Part shown: positions 9,057 to 18,121 of the stretch, piece by piece
Position numbering within the stretch: position 1 is the first letter of the stretch
Layout of the letters: each line of letters begins with the position of its first letter
Origin: Clostridia bacterium
GTDB taxonomy: Bacteria; Bacillota; Clostridia; TANB77; CAG-508
DNA: 60,186 nucleotides
Direction of reading: 5' to 3'
Assembly: GCA_022795075.1 (NCBI GenBank)
Contig: JAAWGB010000006.1
Coordinates: forward strand, 1-60,186
Notes under the pieces: generated by a model
What the model saw: only the letters and a program-made list of their open reading frames with translations
The model's database searches: none
What the model was told of the DNA's origin: nothing
Position numbers and translations under genes: made by a program

Positions 9057-9959
9057 ATGAAAGAATTGGAAAAATGTGAATTATGCCCACATGAGTGTAA
9101 AATTAACCGAAATAAAAAAGAAATAGGAAGATGTAAAGCAACCGAACAAGTAAGAATTGCATTATATCACACACATGATTTTGAAGAACCTTGTATTAGT
9201 GGAAAAAATGGTTCTGGAACCATTTTTTTTTCAAACTGTAATTTGAATTGTATCTATTGTCAGAATTATGAAATTAGTCAATTAGGAAAAGGAAAAGATA
9301 TTACCATTGAGCAATTGGCAAATATATTTTTAAAACAACAAGAAAACAAAGTAGAAAATATTAATTTAGTAACTCCTACTAGTTATGCCATACAAATTAT
9401 AGAAGCCATTAAAATAGCCAAACAAAAAGGACTTACCATTCCTATTTTATACAATACAAATGGATATGAAAAAATAGAAACCCTAAAATTATTAGAAGGG
9501 TATATTGATATTTATTTACCAGATTTAAAATATGTAGAAGATGATTTGGCACAAAAATATTCTAAAGTGAAAAATTATTTTACCATTACCACAAAAGCCA
9601 TAAAAGAAATGATTAGACAGGTAGGAACGCCTACATTCAATCAAGATGGAATTATGCAAAAAGGCGTCATGATTAGGCATTTAGTTTTACCCAATCATAT
9701 TGAAAATAGCAAAAAGGTTTTGAAATGGATAAAAGATACATTACCAACTGAAGTTTATGTAAGTGTTATGGCACAATATTTCCCAACTTATTTAGCCAAA
9801 CAGGAAAAAAACTTAAGTCGAAAATTAACGAAAAAAGAGTGGGAGAAAATAGAAGATTACATAGAAGAAATAGAATTGGAAAATGGGTATATACAAGAAC
9901 TTGGCGAACATGAGGAAGAGTATGTGCCAAAATGGGAAGCAGAAGAGTTAAGATTATAA
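9057..9959 (+). CDS. PflX-type radical SAM protein
   Basis: This 300-residue protein belongs to the pyruvate formate-lyase-activating-enzyme-like group of radical SAM proteins (COG1313 type). An N-terminal cysteine cluster (CELCPHEC, later GRCKA) precedes the radical SAM motif CNLNCIYC, a CX3CX2C spacing that binds the 4Fe-4S cluster. LVTPTSYAIQI and the Asp-rich LPDLKY segment fit the family. The substrate is unknown, and no glycyl-radical enzyme is encoded nearby. Confidence 0.85.
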   Translation: MKELEKCELCPHECKINRNKKEIGRCKATEQVRIALYHTHDFEEPCISGKNGSGTIFFSNCNLNCIYCQNYEISQLGKGKDITIEQLANIFLKQQENKVENINLVTPTSYAIQIIEAIKIAKQKGLTIPILYNTNGYEKIETLKLLEGYIDIYLPDLKYVEDDLAQKYSKVKNYFTITTKAIKEMIRQVGTPTFNQDGIMQKGVMIRHLVLPNHIENSKKVLKWIKDTLPTEVYVSVMAQYFPTYLAKQEKNLSRKLTKKEWEKIEDYIEEIELENGYIQELGEHEEEYVPKWEAEELRL

Positions 9960-10262
9960 ACATTTAAATAAAAACAAATTTATCAAATACATTCTATTTA
10001 GATTTAGCATAAATTGTTTGTTATTTGTGTTAAAATTTAAATAGGGTGCTTTTTTTATCAGTATGTCGAATTTTGCGATGAAAATTTAGTCAAATTACTT
10101 GAGGAATTTTTTATTTGATTATATAATATATGAAATTTAGTTCTATTTAGTTAATTGATAAAATGTTTTAATGTTAAAAATGGGAATGGTAAAAAATAAA
10201 AAACTGGGTATTCCTATTTACAATTTTTATTCTAAGATAAAATCCAAAAAACAAATGAACAC
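9960..10262. other. Intergenic stretch with no recognisable gene
   Basis: This very AT-rich 300-base gap holds no ORF with a ribosome binding site, no strong hairpin and no family repeat that I can see. It ends at the hicAB promoter. Confidence 0.5.
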
Positions 10263-10291
10263 TTGACAGTACGTATAATACGTGCTAAAAT
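10263..10291 (+). promoter_or_regulatory. hicAB promoter with operator between -35 and -10
   Basis: TTGACA (10263-10268) and TAAAAT (10286-10291) are spaced by 17 bases. A perfect 6-1-6 inverted repeat, ACGTAT-A-ATACGT (10271-10283), lies wholly in the spacer. A DNA-binding antitoxin on this site would block RNA polymerase. HicB-family antitoxins commonly autoregulate, so HicB is the likely ligand (inferred). Confidence 0.8.
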
Positions 10292-10309
10292 AAGAAAGAA
10301 GGTGATAGA

Positions 10310-10510
10310 TTGACATTTAAACAAATGGAAAAAATCTTATTTGGTGATGGTTGGTATCGATATAAAACAGTTGGTTCGCATTATCAATACAAACATCCAA
10401 TCAAGCAAGGAAAAATAACCATACCAAGACATAATAAGGAATTAAAAAAAGCAACTGTTAATTCAATATTCAAACAAGCTAGATTAAAAGAAAAGGAGAA
10501 GAAAGTATGA
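10310..10510 (+). CDS. hicA: HicA family mRNA interferase toxin
   Basis: HicA toxins are small double-stranded-RNA-binding-fold proteins that cleave mRNA. This 66-residue protein has the family core: an N-terminal helix, a GWYRYKTVGSHYQYKHP segment with conserved Gly and the active-site His24, then ITIPRHNKELKKATV. The start is TTG, 6 bases after AAGAAGGTGA. The stop codon overlaps the hicB start (ATGA), which suggests translational coupling. Confidence 0.92.
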   Translation: MTFKQMEKILFGDGWYRYKTVGSHYQYKHPIKQGKITIPRHNKELKKATVNSIFKQARLKEKEKKV

Positions 10511-10923
10511 AATTAGTTTATCCAGCGAATTTTTATTATGAAGAGGATGGAGGATATAGTGTAGAAGTTCCTGATTTATTAGGGTGTATAACACAAGCAG
10601 ATAATTTGGAAGAGGCAATGGAAATGGCACAAGATGCAGCATTAGGGTGGATTTTAACAACCATTGAAGAAGAGGAAGAAATTCCAAAACCATCCAAAAT
10701 TGAAGAAATAAAAATAGAAGGAGACGGATTTAAAACATTACTTTTATTAGATATTGACCAATATACACAAAAATATGGAAACAAAAAATCAATCAAAAAA
10801 ACATTAACGATACCTGAGTGGTTAAACAAGAGAGCAGAAAAGGTTGGCATCAATTTTTCGCAAGCATTACAAGAGGTTTTACTAAATAAAATTGTAAAAA
10901 TGGAAAGAAAAAAATTAAAATAA
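10507..10923 (+). CDS. hicB: HicB family antitoxin
   Basis: HicB neutralises HicA and usually represses its own operon. The 138-residue protein has the partly degraded RNase H-like N-terminal domain (YYEEDGGYSVEVPDLLGC, then DNLEEAMEMAQDAALGW) and a C-terminal ribbon-helix-helix-like region (KKTLTIPEWLNKRAE, INFSQALQEVL). That region would bind the palindrome in the upstream promoter. The start overlaps the end of hicA by four bases. Confidence 0.92.
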   Translation: MKLVYPANFYYEEDGGYSVEVPDLLGCITQADNLEEAMEMAQDAALGWILTTIEEEEEIPKPSKIEEIKIEGDGFKTLLLLDIDQYTQKYGNKKSIKKTLTIPEWLNKRAEKVGINFSQALQEVLLNKIVKMERKKLK

Positions 10924-10990
10924 ACAAAAAACTTGTCAAAAGAACAAGAATTTGATATAGTAAAGAAAACAAAAAGGAGGATAAAAAAAC

Positions 10991-11665
10991 ATGAGAATAG
11001 TAGAACCTTGGATAAAAGTAGAAAAAATTGATGGAAAGAAAATAATGAAAAGAATAGAAAGAGCATGTAGAACTTGTTATCGTTCAGAAGGAAAAATAAC
11101 AGAAGATAGTTATAAAAAATTATTAGCAAACTGTATTACAAGAGGGCATGAGTCAGTTTTAGAACATGAAAAAGTTACGGTTAGAATTTATAGTGATGTA
11201 GGCTCTTATAAAGATTTAACTAGACATAGATTTGCCAGTTTTTCAATCGAATCCACTAGATATTGTAGTTATGATAAAGACAAATATGGGAACGAAATAG
11301 CTTTCATGAATCCAGCTGGATACATGGAAGATGAGAAAATGTATGAAACATGGAAAAATACCATGCAAGAAATAGAAAAAGGATACATTAAAATGAAAGA
11401 ATTAGGAGCCTCAACAGATATGTGTAGAGAAGTATTGCCACATGCAACAGCAGGAGAATACACCATGACAGCTAATATAAGAGAGTGGAAACATATTTTG
11501 GCATTAAGAACAACCAAACATGTACATCCATCTATTAGACAAGTATTAATTCCATTATTAAAATATTTCCAAGAAGAAATGCCAGAAATATTTGGTGATA
11601 TAGAATACGATACAGACTTTAACCCAAAAGCCTATGCTAAATTAATGGTAGAAGAGGAAGTATAA
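10991..11665 (+). CDS. thyX: FAD-dependent thymidylate synthase ThyX
   Basis: ThyX makes dTMP from dUMP with methylenetetrahydrofolate and FAD. The 224-residue protein has the ThyX signature in the form RHRFASFSIESTRY (about residues 78-91) and a GHESVLEHEKVTVR segment. No thyA is present in the window, while dihydrofolate reductase lies 600 bases downstream, so folate-linked functions are grouped here. An AAAGGAGG site precedes the ATG. Confidence 0.95.
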   Translation: MRIVEPWIKVEKIDGKKIMKRIERACRTCYRSEGKITEDSYKKLLANCITRGHESVLEHEKVTVRIYSDVGSYKDLTRHRFASFSIESTRYCSYDKDKYGNEIAFMNPAGYMEDEKMYETWKNTMQEIEKGYIKMKELGASTDMCREVLPHATAGEYTMTANIREWKHILALRTTKHVHPSIRQVLIPLLKYFQEEMPEIFGDIEYDTDFNPKAYAKLMVEEEV

Positions 11666-11670
11666 ACAAA

Positions 11671-12254
11671 TTGATAGATTTGCATATACATAGTAATTAT
11701 TCAGATGGAAGTTATAAGCTTGAAGAAATATTAAAAGAAGCGCAAAGAAAAAAACTAGAAATTATATCCATTACAGATCATGATTGTATAAAAGCCTATG
11801 ATGAATTAAACAAAATAGATGTAAAGAAATACTATTCAGGCAAGATTATAAACAGTTGTGAAATGAAATGTGTCTATAAAAACACACCCATTGAAATTTT
11901 AGGTTATAATATCAATATAGAAAAGTTTAAATCAAGAAATACAAGCAGCAGAAGGATATGCTTTTTTAGCACATGCTTATATTTACCCATTTTATGATAC
12001 ATTGGCAGAAGTAGAAGAAATTATAAAAACCACTAAATTAGATGGAATTGAATGTTATTATTCTTATTTTAATGTTAATCAAACACAAAGTTTAATTAAG
12101 TTATGCGAAAAATATAAGCTTTATCAATCAGGTGGAAGTGATTTTCATGGAAAAAATAGACCAGATACACGGAATGGGAGTAGGAACAGGAAACTTAAAA
12201 ATAGAAAAAATAATTATAGAAAATTGGTTAAAAAATTGTCAAAATGTAAGATAA
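11671..12254 (+). pseudogene. PHP-domain phosphoesterase, internally deleted, with a CGG +1 site at 12170
   Basis: The gene starts with TTG and reads IDLHIHSNYSDGSY, SITDHD and PIEILGYNI, a clear PHP metallohydrolase N-terminus. Around 11935 the frame changes and a central block typical of the family, roughly 100 residues, is missing. The next frame continues EGYAFLAHAYIYPFYD and LDGIECYYS to SGGSDFHGKN. At 12170 an in-frame CGG follows ACA. Skipping its C restores TGMGVGTGNLKIEK and the stop at 12254. The first lesion is an ordinary deletion, so this copy is probably dead. The CGG site resembles those in intact genes. Confidence 0.75.
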
Positions 12255-12265
12255 GGAGAAAGAAA

Positions 12266-12766
12266 ATGTTAAGTATTATAGTAGCAAAAGCAAAAAATAA
12301 TATTATAGGAAAAGAAAATAAATTGGTATGGCATTTACCAGCAGATTTGCGACATTTTAAAGAAATAACAACAGGTCATGTGATTATAATGGGAAGAAAG
12401 ACATTTGAATCATTAGGAAAAGTATTACCAAATAGAAAACATATTGTTTTTAGTCAAAACCCAGATTTTAAAGTAAATGATGAAAATGTACAAGTAGTTC
12501 ATTCTATGTTAGAAATACAAGAATATATTGAAAATGAGGAAGAAAATTTTGTTATTGGAGGAGCCATGATTTACAATCTATTAATGCCACATGTAACAAA
12601 AATGTATGTGACACAAATAGAAGAAGAATTTGAAGGAGATTGTTTCTTTCCAGTAATTAACACTGAAACTTGGAGAGAAGTTAGTAGACAAAAGGGCCTT
12701 AAAAATGAAGAAAATAATTTAGACTATGATTTTGTAAACTATGAAAGAATAGAGCAAAAGAAGTAA
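12266..12766 (+). CDS. folA: Dihydrofolate reductase
   Basis: DHFR reduces dihydrofolate to tetrahydrofolate with NADPH. The 166-residue protein starts MLSIIVAKAKNNIIG and has the expected motifs: LVWHLPADLRHFK with the substrate-binding acidic residue, the cofactor-binding GHVIIMGRKTFESLG and FVIGGAMIYNLLMP. The ATG is 11 bases after TAAGGAGA. The broken PHP gene upstream reads into the same frame, so an automatic caller may fuse the two. This ATG is the real start. Confidence 0.95.
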   Translation: MLSIIVAKAKNNIIGKENKLVWHLPADLRHFKEITTGHVIIMGRKTFESLGKVLPNRKHIVFSQNPDFKVNDENVQVVHSMLEIQEYIENEEENFVIGGAMIYNLLMPHVTKMYVTQIEEEFEGDCFFPVINTETWREVSRQKGLKNEENNLDYDFVNYERIEQKK

Positions 12767-12777
12767 AGGAGAATAAG

Positions 12778-13356
12778 GTGAAAATAATTGGCATAACAGG
12801 AAAATCAGGAAGTGGAAAATCAACATTAACAACATTATTATCCCAAAAACTAAAATGTGAAAGTATCAATATTGATAAAATAGGACATCAAGCAACTAGT
12901 GACGAAAAAATCAGCCAAAAACTATGTGAAGTTTTTGGAAAAGGTATTTTAGACAATAGTGGAAAAGTTGATAGAAAAAAGCTAGGAAACATTGTTTTTT
13001 CAGACAAAGGGAAAATGGATCAATTAACACAAATTACATGGGGATATATGCAAAAGATACTAGATAGTAAATTAAAACAAACACCTAAAATTATAATATT
13101 AGAATGGGCATTATTGCCAGTTGATGGTAAATACTGGGATAAATGCAATATTAAAATATTAATGAAAGCTGATGATAAAGAAAGAAAAAACAAAGTTATG
13201 CAAAGAGATAAAATATCAGAAGAATATTTTTTAAAGCGTGATTTAAGAAGTATGGATTATAGTCAGTTTGTGTTTGATTATATTTTTGAAAATGATTATA
13301 CACTAGAAACAATGGATAAGATAGTAATGAAATTAAGTCAAAGAGGAGAAGAATAA
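12778..13356 (+). CDS. coaE: Dephospho-CoA kinase-like P-loop kinase
   Basis: CoaE phosphorylates dephospho-CoA in the last step of CoA synthesis. The 192-residue protein starts with GTG and has the P-loop GITGKSGSGKST, then INIDKIGHQ and VDRKKLGNIVFSD, which match CoaE. The C-terminal half is more divergent than usual, so a related nucleoside or CoA kinase cannot be excluded. It ends one base before the next start, so the genes form an operon. Confidence 0.75.
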   Translation: MKIIGITGKSGSGKSTLTTLLSQKLKCESINIDKIGHQATSDEKISQKLCEVFGKGILDNSGKVDRKKLGNIVFSDKGKMDQLTQITWGYMQKILDSKLKQTPKIIILEWALLPVDGKYWDKCNIKILMKADDKERKNKVMQRDKISEEYFLKRDLRSMDYSQFVFDYIFENDYTLETMDKIVMKLSQRGEE

Positions 13357-13357
13357 A

Positions 13358-13969
13358 ATGATTAAAAATATTGTGTTCGATTTAGGGAGAGTTTTGGTTG
13401 ATTTTAATCCTCAAAAATATTTAGAGGAATTTGGATTAGAAGAAGAAATAAGGCAAAGTTTAACGAAAAACATATTTCAAAGTAAAGAATGGGAAAAATG
13501 TGATTCAGGAGTTTATCAAAATAATAGTGACTTAGTTGATTTGTTAGTAAATCAATATCCCCAATTAGAAACTGAAATAAAATTGGTATTAAATAAAAAT
13601 TGGGTTAAAATGTTATCCTTAAAAGAAGAAACACAAGTATATTTAGAAGATTTAAAAAAACAAGGATTTAAAATATATATTTTATCCAACCTTTCAGAAG
13701 AATCTTATCAGTATGTAAAAAATTATGAATTCTTTAAAATAATAGATGGTGGTGTCTATTCCTATCAATTAAAAATTTGTAAACCAAATCCTAAAATTTA
13801 TGAGAAATTATTGAACCAATATAAAATACTTCCCAAAGAAACAATTTTTATTGATGACAATGAAAAAAATATAGAAATGTCAGAAAAACTTGGTATGTAT
13901 GGAGTGATTTTTGAAGATTTAGAGACAGTAAAACAAAAAGTCAATAATATTATCCAAACAACTAAGTAA
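13358..13969 (+). CDS. HAD-superfamily phosphatase (YihX-like)
   Basis: This 203-residue protein has the HAD motifs: motif I FDLGRVLVDFN with only the first Asp of the usual DxD pair, motif II ILSNLS, motif III Lys in ICKPNPKIYEKL and motif IV FIDDNEKNIEM. Replacement of the second Asp in motif I by Arg-Val occurs in some YihX-like family members but could reduce phosphatase activity. The substrate is unknown. It is translationally coupled to coaE. Confidence 0.8.
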   Translation: MIKNIVFDLGRVLVDFNPQKYLEEFGLEEEIRQSLTKNIFQSKEWEKCDSGVYQNNSDLVDLLVNQYPQLETEIKLVLNKNWVKMLSLKEETQVYLEDLKKQGFKIYILSNLSEESYQYVKNYEFFKIIDGGVYSYQLKICKPNPKIYEKLLNQYKILPKETIFIDDNEKNIEMSEKLGMYGVIFEDLETVKQKVNNIIQTTK

Positions 13970-14040
13970 TTGATAAAAATAACAAAAGAATAATCCTATA
14001 AGCTTTTGGTTAAAATAAATTTATCGTGGAGGAAAGATAA

Positions 14041-15039
14041 ATGTTTAAACCAAAAGCTATTTATTATGAAAAAGAAATTATAAACTATCCATTAGGAAAA
14101 GAATTAATGGAAAAATATAAAGAAGTGCCAAAAGTAGAAATAGAAAACCATAACAACATCGAAGAAATGAGAAAAAAATCGAATAAAGAATTTGCCAATA
14201 TGAAAAAAAATTTAATCATAGGCATTCGAAAGACCCATAAATTTGTAGAAAATCATAAAACACAGATTACCTAGTACCTTATACTTCATCAGGTTGTACA
14301 GCAGCATGTATGTATTGTTATTTGGTTTGTAATTATAATAAATGTGCCTATTTGCGATTATTTGTTAATCGTGAAGCGATGCTTGAAAAAATCATAAAAA
14401 CTTCTGAGAAATCAGAAAAAGAATTAACGTTTGAAATTGGAAGTAATAGTGATTTAATTTTAGAAAATAGCATTACCAATAATCTAGTGTGGACGATTGA
14501 AAATTTTCAAGATGCTAAGCAAGGAAAACTAACATTTCCAACTAAGTTTGATATGGTAGAGCCAATTTTACCACTCAATCATCAAGGAAAAGTTATCATA
14601 AGAATGAGTGTTAATCCAGAGGAAATTATTAACAAAGTAGAATTTGGTACATCTAGATTAAAAGGAAGAATTAGAGCTATTAATCAATTAAAAGAGGCAG
14701 GTTATGAAATTGGCATTTTAATTGCACCAGTTATTTTGGTAGATAATTGGAAAGAATTATATACACGGATTAATTCAAAAATTACAAGAAGAACTGTCAG
14801 AAAAAGTGAAGAAAGATGTTTTTTTTGAAATTATTTTTATGACATATAGTTATATTCATACTAAAATAAATGAAGAAGCTTTTCCCAATAGTATGACATT
14901 ACTGGATAAAGATAAGATGACTGGTAGAGGACGTGGTAAGTATTGGTATAAAGGTGAGGTACGAAGAAAAGCAGAGTTATTTTTAAGAGAATTAATGAAA
15001 AAGCATTTTCCTAATAATAAGATTGAGTATATTGTTTAA
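14041..15039 (+). pseudogene. splB: Spore photoproduct lyase SplB, frameshifted (one ordinary -1 lesion, one CGG site at 14766)
   Basis: SplB is a radical SAM enzyme that repairs the thymine spore photoproduct during germination. The N-terminus (IYYEKEIINYPLGKELMEKY, IIGIRKTHKFVENH) is followed near 14263 by a one-base loss. The next frame continues DYLVPYTSSGCTAACMYC with the CX3CX2C cluster and NYNKCAYLRLFVNRE. At 14766 a CGG after ACA must be read with its C skipped, giving TGLIQKLQEELSEKV and then FMTYSYIHTK to the normal C-terminus. With both corrections the protein is 332 residues, the usual length. The first lesion is not at CGG, so the gene may be inactive or carry an assembly error there. 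Confidence 0.8.
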
Positions 15040-15146
15040 GCACAGTATGAAACTACTGTGTCTTTTTAATTATAATTTAGTGAATAAAAGGTCATAGGAA
15101 TTTACAAAAAATGTAAACTACTTTATAATCAATCTAGTAATTTTAT

Positions 15147-15389
15147 GTTACAGTTCACTAAGCACCATTCAAACTTACAAAAGACAACAATAACAATATT
15201 GTTCGGATTTGAATGTGACCTAAAATAGCTTTAGAAATATTTAAAATACAGGTGAAAGGGTTCTGTTTTCGGGTATAGTTCAGCTGTATTTTTAATATTT
15301 CTTAGCGTTATGTAGGGTAACCGAAAATCCGAATCAATATTGTTATTGTTGTCTTTGAATCATCTAATTTATTCTCAGTGAACTGTAAC
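15147..15389. repeat. Palindromic element copy C
   Basis: The ends GTTACAGTTCACT and AGTGAACTGTAAC are exact complements, and a second arm block (AGACAACAATAACAATATTG) also pairs perfectly. The region in between is imperfect. The family core is in reverse orientation (GGGTTCTGTTTTCGGGTA), flanked by ATACAGGTGAA / TTCAGCTGTAT. It fills most of the 440-base gap after splB. Its arms are related to those of copy A. Confidence 0.85.
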
Positions 15390-15483
15390 AATTTTATTCT
15401 TTTAAATGTAGTTCGTACATTTAGACTTTCAAAAAAATATTGAAAAAAGTAAAAAATAATGCTATAGTAAAGGAGGTAATAAT

Positions 15484-15618
15484 TTGCCAGTTATTTCACA
15501 ATTTTATGGAATTATCATTCAAATGTTTTTTGACGAAGAAGGAAAACATCATCAAAAGCATATACATATAAGATATAATGAGCAAGGAGAGTTTTTTAAA
15601 ATAGAGCCTCTTAAATAA
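15484..15618 (+). CDS. DUF4160-like protein, short form (44 aa)
   Basis: The product starts (TTG codon) MPVISQFYGIIIQMFFDE and keeps a histidine-rich HHQKHIHIRYNE stretch, matching the start of DUF4160 proteins. Those are usually about 80-90 residues, so only the first half is present. An AAAGGAGG site precedes it. DUF2442 follows 18 bases later, the usual partner of DUF4160 in a widespread small gene pair suspected to be toxin-antitoxin-like. Whether the short form is functional is unclear. Confidence 0.65.
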   Translation: MPVISQFYGIIIQMFFDEEGKHHQKHIHIRYNEQGEFFKIEPLK

Positions 15619-15636
15619 AAAGGGGGAGGAGATTGC

Positions 15637-15894
15637 ATGTATATAGTACCAAAACCAATAGAAATTAAAGTTTTAGAAAATTACAAGATATGGTTAAAAT
15701 TTGAAGATGGAGAAGAAAAAACTTTTGATATGGAAAAATATATTCATAAGAAATTTTATCATAAATTAAAAGACAGAAAATATTTTGAAAATGTAAAAGT
15801 AGTAGAAAATACGATACAATGGAAAGATGGAGAAGATGTAGCACCAGAAAATTTGTACTATGATAGTGTGAAATTTGAACAAAAACCCTTGTAA
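15637..15894 (+). CDS. DUF2442 domain protein
   Basis: This 85-residue protein shows the DUF2442 layout: a start with a pattern of the type VLENYKIWLKFEDGEEK, a central helix (KFYHKLKDRKYFENVKV) and the family ending IQWKDGEDVAPENLYYDS. The biochemical role is unknown. The gene is paired with the shortened DUF4160 gene. The promoter of the following T-box unit overlaps its last codons. Confidence 0.8.
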   Translation: MYIVPKPIEIKVLENYKIWLKFEDGEEKTFDMEKYIHKKFYHKLKDRKYFENVKVVENTIQWKDGEDVAPENLYYDSVKFEQKPL

Positions 15895-15917
15895 AATATT
15901 AGAAAATGTGTTATAAT
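15889..15917 (+). promoter_or_regulatory. Promoter of the pheS T-box unit
   Basis: TTGTAA (15889-15894) and TATAAT (15912-15917) have a 17-base spacer, just upstream of the T-box leader. Confidence 0.65.
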
Positions 15918-15924
15918 TTTCAAA

Positions 15925-16195
15925 GAGAGTAAAATAAAAACCAATTAAAAAGCAAAGTAAATATATTAAAAATATGAAAAAGAGAAGATGACCATGGCTG
16001 GAAGTCATCTCATATAATATATTGAAATTTCACTTTTTAGGTCTTTTTCCGAAAAGAACGAAATGGAATGTCAAGTAAGAAAAAGCGGTCGAACCGTTAA
16101 AACGATAAGAGGTTAGCAAATTAAGCTAATAAATTTAGGTGGTACCACGAATGATAGCCATTTCGTCCTAGAAGATAGGGCGAAGTGGCTTTTTA
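15925..16195 (+). promoter_or_regulatory. T-box riboswitch (tRNA-Phe responsive, inferred)
   Basis: T-box leaders bind uncharged tRNA and switch between antiterminator and terminator. The conserved T-box sequence AGGTGGTACCACG is at about 16136-16149, followed by a strong terminator (AGCCATTTCGTCC / GGGCGAAGTGGCT, then T run, about 16156-16194). A stem I hairpin is visible near 15986-16012. TTC, a Phe codon, occurs in a plausible specifier position near 16026-16030. pheS and pheT downstream support phenylalanine specificity. Confidence 0.85.
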
Positions 16196-16334
16196 GACAG
16201 TAAAAGAAAAATGAACAAGCAAACATTCTTGCAAAAAGGAAAAGACCATATATAAAAAATATCCATTCATTTTTTAACAAAAGAAAAATTTAGAAGAAAG
16301 AGGGGAAAATATCGATAAAAGGAAGTGTTAAAAA

Positions 16335-16661
16335 ATGGCACAAAATAAAAATTTAGAATATTATTTAGATTCTAGAATTTATAGTAAAGAAGAAGTACAA
16401 CAAAGTATAGAAGAAACAAAAAAAGAATTTTCCAATAAAAATGTAACAGTTAAAGTAACCCTAAATAACTTTGGAATGTACATAATTACCTTTGAATTTG
16501 AAAATAAAAATACCCTTTTTAATAAAATAATCATAAAAATATGGAGAAGATTCAAAAAAACATTAATGTTAGAAAATGGAGAAAAAAATAGATATGAACA
16601 ATATAGTGGAAAAAAACGTTATGGACAATACAAAGAAACAAGAACTTATAAACCATATTAA
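16335..16661 (+). CDS. Small basic protein of unknown function before pheS
   Basis: This 108-residue protein has an N-terminal part with a helix-strand pattern (LDSRIYSKEEVQQSIEE, VTVKVTLNNFGMYIITFEF) and a basic, Tyr-rich tail (RYGQYKETRTYKPY). I do not recognise the family. It lies between the T-box and pheS and should be co-regulated with phenylalanyl-tRNA synthetase, which suggests a link to the operon rather than proving one. Confidence 0.65.
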   Translation: MAQNKNLEYYLDSRIYSKEEVQQSIEETKKEFSNKNVTVKVTLNNFGMYIITFEFENKNTLFNKIIIKIWRRFKKTLMLENGEKNRYEQYSGKKRYGQYKETRTYKPY

Positions 16662-16682
16662 AATAAGAAAGGAAAAAAGAAG

Positions 16683-17702
16683 ATGAAAGAAGAAATCGCA
16701 AAAATAAGAGAAAACTCAGTAAAAGAAATTAAAGGGTGCCAAGAAGAAAAGGCTCTAAATGAATTAAAAGTAAAGTATTTAGGAAAAAAAGGAGAATTAA
16801 CAATTGTCCTAAGAGGAATGGGAAACCTAAGCCCAGAAGAAAGACCAGTAATTGGAAGTTTGGTAAATCAAGTAAGAGATGAATTAGAAAAATTATTTGA
16901 AGAAAAGCAAAAAGAATTTAAAAGAAAAGAATTACAAAAAAAATTAGAAACAGAAAATTTAGATGTAACAGAACCAAGTAAAAAAGTAAAATTAGGTTCT
17001 TTGCATCCAATTACACAAATTATTGAAGAAGTAGAAGAAATCTTTTTAGGAATGGGATACCAAATAGCAGATGGGCCAGAAGTAGAAAAAGCAATTTATA
17101 ATTTTGACAAATTAAATACTCCTCCTGACCATCCAGCAAGAGATGTGCAAGACACTTTTTACATAACAGAAGACATTGTTTTAAGAAGTCAAACATCTCC
17201 AGTACAAGCAAGAGTTATGGAAAATCAAAAACCGCCTATCAAAATTATTTGTCCAGGAGCAGTGTATCGTTCCGATAGTGTAGACGCTACACATTCTCCA
17301 GTTTTTCATCAAATAGAAGGATTAGTAGTAGACAAAAATATAGCTATGACAGATTTAAAAGGAACCTTAGAAATGTTTGCTAAAAAATGTTTAGGAGAAA
17401 ATACCAAAATCAGATTTAGGCCTCATCATTTTCCTTTTACAGAACCAAGTGCAGAAGCAGATGTATCTTGTTTTGTATGTGGTGGAAAAGGTTGCAAAGT
17501 ATGTAAAGGAGAAGGTTGGATTGAATTATTAGGTTGTGGAATGGTTCATCCAAATGTACTAAAATATTGTGGAATTGACCCAAAAGAATATTCGGGATTT
17601 GCCTTTGGATTTGGAGTAGAAAGAATTGCAATGGCGAAATTTGGAATTGAAGATATGAGATTATTATTTGAAAATGATGTTAGATTTTTGAAACAATTTT
17701 AG
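16683..17702 (+). CDS. pheS: Phenylalanyl-tRNA synthetase alpha subunit
   Basis: PheS is the catalytic alpha subunit that charges tRNA-Phe in an alpha2beta2 enzyme. The 339-residue protein has an N-terminal coiled-coil tRNA-binding region and the class II motifs: motif 2 [20 protein letters not shown] and motif 3 [14 protein letters not shown] Cys-rich stretch ([12 protein letters not shown]) occurs in many PheS proteins. It is controlled by the upstream T-box, and pheT follows after one small ORF. Confidence 0.97.
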   Translation: MKEEIAKIRENSVKEIKGCQEEKALNELKVKYLGKKGELTIVLRGMGNLSPEERPVIGSLVNQVRDELEKLFEEKQKEFKRKELQKKLETENLDVTEPSKKVKLGSLHPITQIIEEVEEIFLGMGYQIADGPEVEKAIYNFDKLNTPPDHPARDVQDTFYITEDIVLRSQTSPVQARVMENQKPPIKIICPGAVYRSDSVDATHSPVFHQIEGLVVDKNIAMTDLKGTLEMFAKKCLGENTKIRFRPHHFPFTEPSAEADVSCFVCGGKGCKVCKGEGWIELLGCGMVHPNVLKYCGIDPKEYSGFAFGFGVERIAMAKFGIEDMRLLFENDVRFLKQF

Positions 17703-17800
17703 TTAATATGAAATAATAAAAAGTATTAAAACAAAAGAAAAAGCATAAGCAAGAATCAATTAAATTAATTAAAAATTTAGTTAATTAGGAGTGTTGAAAT

Positions 17801-18103
17801 ATGGGATTTTTTAGAACAAAGGTAAAGCAAGGAAGAATTTATAGTATGGCAGAGGCTATAAATATACTCAATCAAAAAGGATATGAAGGTTATACAACAA
17901 AAGAAGTAGGAGATGGAAAATGTGAAATTATAACCATAGCAGAAAGTAGAGTATTAGAAAGGAAAATGAGAGAAAAACAAGAATTTTATAGTAGCCTAAA
18001 TGGTGGAGGAAGTTACCAAAAACAAATAGAAAAACAACCACCTAAATATGGTGATTGGGGAGCCAATGCCAAAAAATATAATTCAAGAGAATTTGTAAGA
18101 TAA
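17801..18103 (+). CDS. Small protein of unknown function between pheS and pheT
   Basis: This 100-residue ORF has a clear ribosome binding site (TTAGGAGTG) and no domain I recognise. It has a helix-like SMAEAINILNQKGYEGYTT segment, then polar sequence with a GGGS turn and a basic end. It lies between two genes that are normally adjacent, so it may be an operon-specific addition. Confidence 0.6.
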   Translation: MGFFRTKVKQGRIYSMAEAINILNQKGYEGYTTKEVGDGKCEIITIAESRVLERKMREKQEFYSSLNGGGSYQKQIEKQPPKYGDWGANAKKYNSREFVR

Positions 18104-18121
18104 AGAGGAGAAGAATTTTTT

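Noticed and set aside
12002..12265. DHFR with a long N-terminal extension
   Set aside because: The extension is the out-of-frame end of the PHP gene. A good ribosome binding site and the conserved start lie at 12266.
14255..14275. A programmed -1 frameshift in splB
   Set aside because: There is no slippery heptamer or downstream structure that I can see. A plain one-base loss is simpler.
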